Positions 17,610-24,918 of a stretch of DNA of 64,000 bases are shown in pieces. Every line of letters starts with the position of its first letter. Position 1 is the stretch's first letter. The stretch lies in assembly GCA_041694635.1 (NCBI GenBank), contig JBDNHI010000133.1:124001-188000 (forward strand), written 5' to 3'. The position numbers and the translations under genes were made by a program. This DNA is from UBA969 sp041694635 (GTDB lineage Bacteria; Planctomycetota; Planctomycetia; Gemmatales; Gemmataceae). Under the pieces are notes generated by a model. That model was not told the DNA's origin. It ran no database searches and worked only from the letters and a program-made list of their open reading frames with translations.

Positions 17610-18479
17610 TTGGTGTTTTTATCTGCTTTAAAATGGATTAATGTGTTTCAATCAATTTTTAAAATGATTCCCAATTTATTTACTTTGGGAAATGCTATTT
17701 GTGGGTTTTCCGCCATAGTTATTGCATCGAAAATAGACTTATCTATTCAGGATGATGCTACCTCTGCGATTTTGCTTCGGTGGTCTGCTGGAATGATATT
17801 CCTTGCAATGGTTTTCGATGTGCTAGACGGGGTGCTTGCTAGGTTAGCAAAGGTTTCAAGCGATTTCGGAGGCCAACTAGATAGCCTTTGCGATGCAATT
17901 AGTTTTGGTGCAGCGCCAGCTTTTCTTATTCTTCGACTAGGCCAAGACTGGGATAGTTTTTTCGTTCGTAATGTTTTTGCTTGTCTCGCAGGCCTTTATA
18001 TGGCTTGTGCAATTATAAGGCTTGCCAAATTTAATCTCGATAATGTTGCTACCGAGACTACCAACTTTAAAAGATTCAAGGGGTTGCCATCACCTGCCGC
18101 TGGTGGGTGTATTGCTTCCTTGGCGCTGATAAGATCTCTGGGCGTTACGGAAGTGCCAGAATTTGATCTTCTAACTGCAAAAAATGTTGTAAGTGTATGG
18201 ACAGTTTTTGGGGCTTTAGTGGTTGCAGTACTAATGGTCTCGCCTTTTTCTTACCCACATCTGACCAAGCATATCTTTCGTAAGAAAATGGTGTTGGGCT
18301 CGCTTTTAATTGTGATTTTTGTTCTTCCAATGCTTTACTTTGCGAATGAATTATTGATTTTTTTAATTTTCTGGATCTATGCTCTGAACTCACCCGCAAG
18401 ACAAATTTTATACATTGCATTTCGCAGAAACATTTTGGAAAATCAGCGGGCCAGTTTGGACGATTTTTACCGCCGTTAA
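17610..18479 (+). CDS. pssA: CDP-alcohol phosphatidyltransferase, probably phosphatidylserine synthase
   Basis: This is a membrane enzyme of phospholipid synthesis. The CDP-alcohol phosphatidyltransferase signature DG-x2-AR-x8-G-x3-D-x3-D is complete (DGVLARLAKVSSDFGGQLDS, then LCDAISFG). Several membrane segments are visible, and the N-terminal IPNLFTLGNAICGFSA is typical of PssA. PSS is the best guess within the family, but the substrate alcohol cannot be read from the sequence. The start is uncertain: the longest frame uses TTG 17610; GTG 17613, GTG 17643 and ATG 17664 are alternatives, the last matching the usual start of the family. No convincing ribosome binding site decides this. ribE follows 35 bases downstream on the same strand. 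Confidence 0.88.
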   Translation: MVFLSALKWINVFQSIFKMIPNLFTLGNAICGFSAIVIASKIDLSIQDDATSAILLRWSAGMIFLAMVFDVLDGVLARLAKVSSDFGGQLDSLCDAISFGAAPAFLILRLGQDWDSFFVRNVFACLAGLYMACAIIRLAKFNLDNVATETTNFKRFKGLPSPAAGGCIASLALIRSLGVTEVPEFDLLTAKNVVSVWTVFGALVVAVLMVSPFSYPHLTKHIFRKKMVLGSLLIVIFVLPMLYFANELLIFLIFWIYALNSPARQILYIAFRRNILENQRASLDDFYRR

Positions 18480-18514
18480 GCAAGTATCTCTTAAAATTTA
18501 ATACGGTTAAATTT

Positions 18515-19126
18515 ATGTTTACAGGAATTGTTGAGTGCTTAGGGAAGGTTGCGGGCCTGAAATCTCAAGGGGTAGGGTGCTTACTTTCACTTTCTAACCC
18601 TCTTTTTTTTAAAAATTCTATCCTTGGTGCAAGCATAGCAATAAACGGCGTATGCCTAACTATTGTTGCTAAAAAAACTAATCTTGTCTTATTTGATGTT
18701 GGCCCCGAAACTTTAAAAAAAACTAATCTTGGTCTTTTAAAAGAAGGTGACCTCGTCAATTTGGAAAAGCCTGTTTCTACTAAAAGTGATTTTAGTGGTC
18801 ATTTCGTCCAGGGTCATATTGATACAACTACTAAATTAATAAAAATTAAGCAGTCCGGGCCTTGGGTTGATATTTGGTTTTCAATCCCCGATTCTATTCA
18901 GCCTTTTCTTGTCAGCAAAGGTTCTATTTGCATTGATGGGGTCAGTTTAACGGTGGTTGATGTTACTAAAAATAAATTTAGCGTTGCACTTATTCCCCAT
19001 ACATTAGAGAAGACTAGTCTTCGTAATAAAGGGCCCGGGGATATTGTTAACATCGAAGCTGATATGATAGCTAAGTATGCTATGAGAGCTTATGAACTAT
19101 TTTTTAAAGAGAAATCCAAAAGCTGA
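18515..19126 (+). CDS. ribE: Riboflavin synthase alpha chain
   Basis: The protein has 203 residues and two homologous lumazine-binding barrels (about 1-95 and 96-190). It dismutates two molecules of 6,7-dimethyl-8-ribityllumazine into riboflavin. The N-terminal MFTGIVE is diagnostic. Both barrels show the expected motifs: SIAINGVCLTI in the first, SICIDGVSLTVVDV in the second, with GHFVQGHID between them. The stop codon overlaps the rsmA start (TGATG), so the two are translationally coupled. No other riboflavin gene is in the window. Confidence 0.95.
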   Translation: MFTGIVECLGKVAGLKSQGVGCLLSLSNPLFFKNSILGASIAINGVCLTIVAKKTNLVLFDVGPETLKKTNLGLLKEGDLVNLEKPVSTKSDFSGHFVQGHIDTTTKLIKIKQSGPWVDIWFSIPDSIQPFLVSKGSICIDGVSLTVVDVTKNKFSVALIPHTLEKTSLRNKGPGDIVNIEADMIAKYAMRAYELFFKEKSKS

Positions 19127-20073
19127 TGAATATTTATGATGTACCGGCAAGGCAAACGCAAACTTACCTTACCCAGCTTTTAAAAAGCAGAAACATTTGG
19201 CCCAAAAATAAAATGGGGCAAAACTTCCTTGTCGATTTAAACCTTATGGATCTCGTTGTTAATGCTGCAGAACTTACCGCTTCCGATGCTGTTTTGGAAG
19301 TGGGTAGCGGTACGGGGAGTCTTACGAATCGCCTCCTTGAAACCGCTGGTGGGGTTTTAAGCGTCGAACTGGATCCCGCTTTTCAGCGCCTTACTGAAGA
19401 AAATGTTAAGGAAAGAGAGCGGTTTACTCTGCATAGTGGCGATATTTTGAAGGGCAAAAACCATATCAATTCCAGAGTCCTTGAAAAACTTTCTGAACTT
19501 TTAGCGACTAAAGGAATTACAAATTATAAGCTTGTTGCTAATTTGCCTTATGCTGTCGCTACCCCAGTAATGGCTAATTTATTGATCGATAAAAATCCAC
19601 CTTCTCGAATTGTTGTTATGATTCAATGGGAAATTGCTGAAAAATTGATCTCTAAGCCTTCTTCTAAAGATTATGGCGCCCTTGCTATTCTTTTTCAAAG
19701 TATGGCAAAGATTGAAATCATTCGCCGTATTCCTCCTTCTGCCTTTTGGCCTAGGCCAAAAGTGGATTCTGCAATTATTAAAATTGATTCTTGTTCAGAA
19801 CTTCGGAGTAAGCTTGTTTTTGATGGGGTTAAACCCCAAGATGGGCCGTTATGTTTTAGGAATTTTCTTCGTGGACTGTATGTCCATCGCAGGAAAAATT
19901 TGCGCGGGGCTTTACTTGCTGTTCCGGGTAACCACCTTAAAAAAGTTGAAGTCGATGCTAAACTCGAATTGCTAAATATTAAAGGTGATATTCGTGCAGA
20001 AACTCTTTCCGTACAAGACCACCTCCGCCTTTGTTTTCACTTCGGCGGGGCTTTACTCGGTTTAGAAGAATAA
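19126..20073 (+). CDS. rsmA: 16S rRNA dimethyladenosine transferase
   Basis: The protein has 315 residues. It uses S-adenosylmethionine to dimethylate two adjacent adenosines in the 3'-terminal helix of 16S rRNA. The SAM-binding motif is VLEVGSGTGSLTNRLLE, the catalytic NLPY motif is LVANLPYAVATPVM, and the acceptor region shows FWPRPKVDSAII. The N-terminal KNKMGQNFLVD is typical of the KsgA/RsmA family. ATG 19126 overlaps the ribE stop codon by one base. The protein is about 40 residues longer than E. coli KsgA, mostly in the N-terminus and the C-terminal helical domain. Confidence 0.95.
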   Translation: MNIYDVPARQTQTYLTQLLKSRNIWPKNKMGQNFLVDLNLMDLVVNAAELTASDAVLEVGSGTGSLTNRLLETAGGVLSVELDPAFQRLTEENVKERERFTLHSGDILKGKNHINSRVLEKLSELLATKGITNYKLVANLPYAVATPVMANLLIDKNPPSRIVVMIQWEIAEKLISKPSSKDYGALAILFQSMAKIEIIRRIPPSAFWPRPKVDSAIIKIDSCSELRSKLVFDGVKPQDGPLCFRNFLRGLYVHRRKNLRGALLAVPGNHLKKVEVDAKLELLNIKGDIRAETLSVQDHLRLCFHFGGALLGLEE

Positions 20074-20113
20074 GTTCTGCAGTTATTGCATTAATTTGAT
20101 TCGGATTAATGAA

Positions 20114-20530
20114 CTAGTTGATTCTTAGTTCCCTAACTTTTAAAGTAATTTTCTGGAGAAGTGAATTTACATCCACCTCGTTTTTGGTCCTACAAGCTTC
20201 TTTTAATTTGATTGCCTCGCGATTAAGTTCCGATGAAGTTGCCAAAACCGATTCTTTTTTAGCCTCAGGAATGTCCACAGCCTTTGGCATCATTCGGGAT
20301 GTTTGTTCCAAACTTTTTGCCGCATCTTCCAACTCTGCCCAGTTATTTATAAAAAATGATTCCGTAGCAAAAGAAGATTGGTTTCTTGCTCGGGTTAGCA
20401 AGTCTTGATAAGGCGGTACGGGTGCGTTGTCTGCCAACGGTTGAATTGAAGCTGCTTTTTCTGATACAGATTGGCACCCTGTCACTAGTAAACATAGATA
20501 AAATAGAACTGCAAATAAAATATTTTTCAT
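20114..20530 (-). CDS. Small lipoprotein of unknown function
   Basis: The protein has 138 residues with a lipoprotein signal: a hydrophobic stretch followed by the lipobox LVTGC, with the lipidated cysteine near residue 19. The mature part is charged and mostly helical and contains no domain I recognise. An AGGAAG ribosome binding site lies six bases before ATG 20530. It is followed at 20561-20788 by another small lipoprotein on the same strand, so the two may be co-transcribed. Membrane anchoring is inferred from the lipobox. Confidence 0.75.
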   Translation of the reverse strand: MKNILFAVLFYLCLLVTGCQSVSEKAASIQPLADNAPVPPYQDLLTRARNQSSFATESFFINNWAELEDAAKSLEQTSRMMPKAVDIPEAKKESVLATSSELNREAIKLKEACRTKNEVDVNSLLQKITLKVRELRIN

Positions 20531-20560
20531 TGTAGCTTCCTTGATAAAATATACCTTATT

Positions 20561-20788
20561 TTACCACCTTCCGGACGGACCGTATGTTTCAATACCAGTT
20601 TTTGGTGCAAAATTCTGGCTTCCCTCTGGTAATGCTATCAATTCTCTTCCGCGCCTTTTTTGCTCATCGATGTTATATTTGGTGTCATCAACCTTTTCTG
20701 GGTGTTCTTTATGATACCTCGGGCCTTCCCAACTTTTGCACCCAGGAGCAAAAATTAGGCTTAATATTATAAATATTCTTAAAAACAT
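20561..20788 (-). CDS. Very small lipoprotein
   Basis: This 75-residue protein has a lipobox (FAPGC, cysteine 17) after a short hydrophobic signal. The mature part is hydrophilic, about 58 residues, with many charged residues and no domain I recognise. GGAG lies six bases before ATG 20788, supporting real translation. It lies 30 bases upstream of the neighbouring lipoprotein gene on the same strand, suggesting an operon. Confidence 0.7.
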   Translation of the reverse strand: MFLRIFIILSLIFAPGCKSWEGPRYHKEHPEKVDDTKYNIDEQKRRGRELIALPEGSQNFAPKTGIETYGPSGRW

Positions 20789-21006
20789 TATGGTCTCCGC
20801 GGGGTTTTGAAGGTCAAGCGTCCTAATCGAATAATCCTAAAATATCGCAAGAACCTACTTTTTGTTTTAATCGTCAAAATAGGCAATAAACTTTAGACTT
20901 TGTGATGGCAAGGTCATTCCTTGAAATGAATAATTGCTAAATCCCTGCGTTTGTGTAAATTAATATTTGGTTAAGTATTGGAAAAAAGCAAAGTTTTGGG
21001 AATTAT

Positions 21007-22101
21007 ATGGCAGTGGCGAAAAAACCTGACCCCGATGATTTCTTCTCCGACACAAGGATGTCTTTTGGCGACCACATCGAGGATTTGCGCTCTCATTTAT
21101 TTCTTGCTTTTAAGGGCTTTGCAATTGCTTTCTTCCTTAGTTTTTTTGTTGGTAAGTATGTGGTTGACTTTATTACCTTTCCCGTCAAATCTGAACTTAA
21201 GAAATTTTATGAACGCCGAGTTGCTTTGCTTCGATTAGAACTTGCCAACGGAACTGATCCAATTTTAATTGATATAAATAAACCTACAGAATTTACGGGT
21301 ATGATTTTTTCTCGGGCCCAGTTAGATGCCCTTCTTAAGGGCGAAGCCTCTACCGCAATTAGCGAGATTTTACCACCAGAAAATGTATCCGAAGAACTCC
21401 TGAAAAAAGAAACAGTTACTCTTTGGGTTTCTCATAAAGAACCCCTTAAAGAGTCAGCTTTGATGGGAGAATCACAGCGTAGAATTGGCGATTTTGATGC
21501 CATGAGTACTCTGAATGTTCAAGAAGCTTTTATGGTGTATTTTAAGGTTTGTTTGGTAACTGGAATTGTCATCGGAAGTCCTTGGCTATTCTGGCAAGGT
21601 TGGTCTTTTGTTGGTGTTGGACTTTACCCGCACGAAAAAAAATTGGTCCATGTCTACCTGCCTTTCAGCCTTTTTCTTTTCCTAAGTGGGATTTTCATCT
21701 GCGAGTTCTTTGTCATTCCTAAGGCTATAGAAGCCTTGTTGTGGTTTAATGAATGGCTTGGCCTAAAGCCTGACCTCCGTTTAAATGAATGGCTAAGCTT
21801 TGCAATTTTTATGCCTGTTGTTTTTGGCGTTTCTTTCCAGACTCCTTTGGTTATGTTATTCCTTGAAAGACTTGGCGTTATGGATGTGCAAATGTTCCAA
21901 AGTAAACGAAAGTACGCTTGGTTTTTTATGGCTGTTTTTGCAGCCGTTGCTACACCTTCCACTGACGCTTTCAGTATGCTTTTCCTTTGGGTGCCTATGA
22001 GTCTTCTTTTTGAACTTGGCATTATTATGTGCAAGTTATCTCCGTCTAGGCCAGATTATGGCATCGATGTTCCTGATCCCGATGAGATGGTTGGGGTTTA
22101 A
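21007..22101 (+). CDS. tatC: Sec-independent protein translocase TatC
   Basis: The protein has 364 residues, about 110 longer than E. coli TatC. It is the substrate-receptor subunit of the twin-arginine translocase in the inner membrane. The N-terminal MSFGDHIEDLRSHL holds the conserved recognition motif. The later membrane segments show FQTPLVMLFLERLGVM and VFAAVATPSTDAFSM. The extra length lies between membrane segments 1 and 2 (about residues 60-170), a long charged periplasmic loop. Planctomycetes are known to carry enlarged TatC loops. No tatA or tatB gene is in the window. The cobA-hemD gene follows after eight bases. Confidence 0.95.
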   Translation: MAVAKKPDPDDFFSDTRMSFGDHIEDLRSHLFLAFKGFAIAFFLSFFVGKYVVDFITFPVKSELKKFYERRVALLRLELANGTDPILIDINKPTEFTGMIFSRAQLDALLKGEASTAISEILPPENVSEELLKKETVTLWVSHKEPLKESALMGESQRRIGDFDAMSTLNVQEAFMVYFKVCLVTGIVIGSPWLFWQGWSFVGVGLYPHEKKLVHVYLPFSLFLFLSGIFICEFFVIPKAIEALLWFNEWLGLKPDLRLNEWLSFAIFMPVVFGVSFQTPLVMLFLERLGVMDVQMFQSKRKYAWFFMAVFAAVATPSTDAFSMLFLWVPMSLLFELGIIMCKLSPSRPDYGIDVPDPDEMVGV

Positions 22102-22109
22102 CCAATTCC

Positions 22110-23687
22110 TTGCAAAGAGCGAGCAATTATTTGAATGATTTTGCAAAAGGTGTTGTTTATTTCATAGGTGCGGGACCCGGTGATCCAGGCCTACTTACCG
22201 TTCGGGGACATCAGCTATTAAGTTCTGCAGACATAGTCATATATGACCGTCTTGTTTCGGTACAAATTTTGAGTGGTTTGCCCGAAAATATTGCTAAAAT
22301 TTGTGCGGAATCTCTTCCCGGGTGTCACCCTGAGCGCATGATAACTTTGGTTGATTTAATGCTTCAAAATGCAAAAAAAGGTTTAAAAGTAGCCCGCTTA
22401 AAAGGGGGCGACCCATTGCTCTTTGGAAGGGGTAGCGAAGAAATTGAACCTCTTATAATTAATAATATTCCCTTCGAAATCGTGCCAGGCGTTACCGCGG
22501 CTTTGGGAGCTAGTGCTTATGCTGGAATTCCTCTTACCCATCGCGAATTTTCCAGCGCTGTTGCCTTCATTACTGGCCACGAAAAAGACGGAAAAACTGG
22601 AAGTTTCTTAAACTGGAACGAAATCGCAAAATTCCCGGGTACTCTTGTCTTTTATATGGGTGTTAAGCGGGCACTTGTCATTCAATCCAATCTCATCAAA
22701 CAGGGAATGAACCCTCAAACCCCTGTTTCTATCGTTTCAAATGCAACTCTGCCTAATCAAAAACAGGCAAGTACGGTTCTTAGCAGCCTTACCTCGGTTA
22801 TCGAGATTGAAAAATTTGAACCCCCAGCTATCATTATAATAGGACCTGCTGCAAAATTCTTGGGCCTTTGGGATTGGCGCAGTAACCTTCCTCTTGGCAA
22901 TGCCTCAGTTCTTATTTCAAGGCCAAAAGGGCAGGCACTTGATTTTTCTAATAAGCTTAAAAATCTAGGGGCACATGTCCTTCAGTTTGATTCGATGGAA
23001 ATTATTAGCCCGGATTCTTGGGATGGCGTTGACTCCGAAATTCATAACATTTTTTATTATAACTGGCTTGTTTTTACCAGTTCAAATGGCGTCGAAAAGT
23101 TCTTTTCTAGATTCTTTTACCTCGATTACGATGCCCGAACTCTTGGAAAAATTAAGATCGCATGCATCGGTCCCTCCACTGCAATTGCCCTGCGTCAATA
23201 TCATCTGAAAGCTGATTTGGTTCCTGATAAATATGATGCCGAGGGATTGCTTGGCGCCCTTATGCCCTTGGTTAAAGGGGCTAAAATCCTTCTACCTAGG
23301 GCTAAGGAGGGTAATTCTCTGCTTACTCTGGAATTGTCCAAAATATGTCAAATTACCGACCTCCCTATTTACTCCCAAAAAAAACCCTCCTTGGAGCAAA
23401 TCCGTTTCTCCCAACAAACAATTTCTTCCCAACCCATTAATTTTGTTGCTGTGACTAGCTCTAATAGTGCAAAACTTTTGGTCGAATCTTTCAAAGAGCA
23501 ACTTGAGGCTGGCATTCGATCGGGCAATACTCAGGTTATTGCTATCAGTCCGCTTACCGGCGGGGAGCTATTGCGCGCAGGATGGGACAATATTATCTGC
23601 GCTAAAGAATTTACCACCGATGGAATTATTGAAGAAATGGTAAGAATCTGGGCAAATAAAAAGACTCCTTCAAAAAACTTAAACTAA
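22110..23687 (+). CDS. Uroporphyrinogen-III C-methyltransferase / uroporphyrinogen-III synthase fusion
   Basis: Two enzymes of tetrapyrrole synthesis are fused in 525 residues. Residues 10-250 are a SAM-dependent uroporphyrinogen methyltransferase (CobA/SUMT) with VYFIGAGPGDPGLLTVRG, VVRLKGGDPLLFGRG-type (ARLKGGDPLLFGRG) and VPGVTAALGASAYAGIPLTH. Residues 265-515 match uroporphyrinogen-III synthase (HemD), with ISRPKGQ, VFTSSNGVEKF and CIGPSTA. HemD makes uroporphyrinogen III and CobA sends it toward siroheme or cobalamin. CobA-HemD fusions are known in several phyla. The start is unclear: TTG 22110 gives the longest frame, and TTG 22131 is also possible. It lies just after tatC and is probably co-transcribed with it. 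Confidence 0.93.
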   Translation: MQRASNYLNDFAKGVVYFIGAGPGDPGLLTVRGHQLLSSADIVIYDRLVSVQILSGLPENIAKICAESLPGCHPERMITLVDLMLQNAKKGLKVARLKGGDPLLFGRGSEEIEPLIINNIPFEIVPGVTAALGASAYAGIPLTHREFSSAVAFITGHEKDGKTGSFLNWNEIAKFPGTLVFYMGVKRALVIQSNLIKQGMNPQTPVSIVSNATLPNQKQASTVLSSLTSVIEIEKFEPPAIIIIGPAAKFLGLWDWRSNLPLGNASVLISRPKGQALDFSNKLKNLGAHVLQFDSMEIISPDSWDGVDSEIHNIFYYNWLVFTSSNGVEKFFSRFFYLDYDARTLGKIKIACIGPSTAIALRQYHLKADLVPDKYDAEGLLGALMPLVKGAKILLPRAKEGNSLLTLELSKICQITDLPIYSQKKPSLEQIRFSQQTISSQPINFVAVTSSNSAKLLVESFKEQLEAGIRSGNTQVIAISPLTGGELLRAGWDNIICAKEFTTDGIIEEMVRIWANKKTPSKNLN

Positions 23688-23710
23688 ATATGTTTTTATA
23701 AAACTGTTTT

Positions 23711-23893
23711 TTAGCCCAAATCCCTAAACGCATCCCACGACAATAATAATACTGCAATACTGCAAGCAATGGCTATAGAATCGATTACCACACTAGACCG
23801 TCCAAAAGGTTGGCCAATTGCAATATCAAGAATAAATAACAATAAAACTAATCCAGCCGCTCCCATGGAACTCCAGCACAACCATTTTTCCAT
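23711..23893 (-). CDS. Small two-helix membrane protein
   Basis: The protein has 60 residues: a first hydrophobic helix (GAAGLVLLLFILDIAIG), a short turn, and a second helix (IDSIAIACSIAVLLLSW). AAGGGG lies about six bases before ATG 23893. Proteins of this size and pattern are common in planctomycetes but have no assigned function. It converges on the cobA-hemD gene. Confidence 0.65.
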   Translation of the reverse strand: MEKWLCWSSMGAAGLVLLLFILDIAIGQPFGRSSVVIDSIAIACSIAVLLLSWDAFRDLG

Positions 23894-24119
23894 GGAGAAA
23901 CCCCTTTTAAGCCGCTATTCCCTTAAACATTTATGTTTACAAACTAACATAAACAACCTTATGGGTTAACCTTAAGATTTACTCATCTAGTGATATATAT
24001 CTTATAAAATGCAAGACTTATCGTAAAATGTAAACTTAAATTCATTCGGGATTCAAAAATATATAAGTTTAAGTATGAATTTATCGCCTGCTCTAATTTT
24101 ATCGTCACTTAAAGAAAAC

Positions 24120-24602
24120 TTATACTTCAGAATAATCTGCTAGAACTTTTGTGTTTTCTACAACTAAATCACTTAAACGGTCAACAAGTCGCTTTAAATC
24201 TTCGATCTCTTCGGAATTTAATTTTATTAATAATTCCTTTACAAAGCTTACTCGGGTGGTTTGGTGTGTTTCAAAAGCTCTGTTGCCAGCCTCGGTTAAC
24301 GCTACATCGATTTTTCTCTTATCAAGAGGATTTATGCTGCAAGCGATTAAAGCAATATCACGATTTTCCAAAGACCGTATTATCCTTGACATTTGGGCGG
24401 GCAAAACGCCTAAAAGTTTTTGAATATCCCCCACATTCATTAAGTCTTTATTCCGAAGGTGGCAAAGGGTCAAAAATTCCATTTCTTTTAGGCCGTTGTT
24501 TCTTCTTTTGACCCTTGGTTGGGCCAGACTAATTTGATTGTTTAAGTCTACAATTTGTTGAGCAAGCACGATTATTACTGCAGGATTCGATAGGATTACC
24601 AT
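24120..24602 (-). CDS. MarR-family transcriptional regulator
   Basis: This is a winged-helix regulator of about 160 residues from ATG 24602. The recognition region DIQKLLGVLPAQMSRIIRSL and wing (DKRKIDVALTEAGNRAFE) are typical of MarR. A C-terminal dimerisation helix follows. The same frame extends upstream to 24779, which would add 59 residues including a hydrophobic stretch; I prefer the internal start because MarR proteins normally begin near the first dimerisation helix. The gene diverges from the ABC exporter and glycosyltransferase genes, so it probably regulates them. A candidate operator is listed at 24686-24701. The signal it senses is unknown. Confidence 0.82.
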   Translation of the reverse strand: MVILSNPAVIIVLAQQIVDLNNQISLAQPRVKRRNNGLKEMEFLTLCHLRNKDLMNVGDIQKLLGVLPAQMSRIIRSLENRDIALIACSINPLDKRKIDVALTEAGNRAFETHQTTRVSFVKELLIKLNSEEIEDLKRLVDRLSDLVVENTKVLADYSEV

Positions 24603-24918
24603 AATATTTACCCAAAGTAGAAATAACAAAACAAATTCAATAACCAAACGAATGTAAACAATAAAGCTATTCGCTGTCAAATTATAAACTATAAATAGTT
24701 TGGGGTAAATGCATTGTTTTGCCATCTTGGCTGTGAATGTAGCGGTTCTAAGGGTTTTAGCGTTGGTTGGGTCTTTCACTCCCTTTTCTCTTGTCTACCT
24801 ATGCTAATTCTTCTCTCTTCCCCCGATCTTCTCTTGTTACTTTTGACTCTTTTTTGCTACTAACAACCTATTACTTCTGAAGTTTTAAATCGAATTTGGC
24901 CAAGGACTGGTCTTTATT
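24603..24918. other. Divergent regulatory region between the MarR gene and the ABC exporter
   Basis: If the MarR gene starts at 24602, 316 bases lie between it and the ABC transporter gene and must hold both promoters. The region has a perfect 16-bp palindrome at 24686-24701 and a pyrimidine-rich stretch on the plus strand at about 24778-24862. AAGGA lies about 13 bases before ATG 24919. Apart from the upstream extension of the MarR frame, no coding frame is evident. Confidence 0.55.
24686..24701. promoter_or_regulatory. Candidate MarR operator palindrome
   Basis: A perfect inverted repeat, AAACTAT-AA-ATAGTTT, lies 84 bases upstream of the preferred MarR start. MarR-family dimers typically bind 16-20 bp palindromes in their own divergent promoter region. 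Binding is inferred from position and symmetry only. Confidence 0.45.

Noticed and set aside
20089..20111. Inverted repeat CATTAAT/ATTAATG after rsmA as a terminator
   Set aside because: The stem is AT-only and no T run follows; too weak to support.
24603..24779. Longer N-terminus of the MarR regulator with a membrane-like segment
   Set aside because: The hydrophobic stretch arises in AT-rich sequence, the extension does not fit the family's length and the internal ATG at 24602 begins at the usual place.
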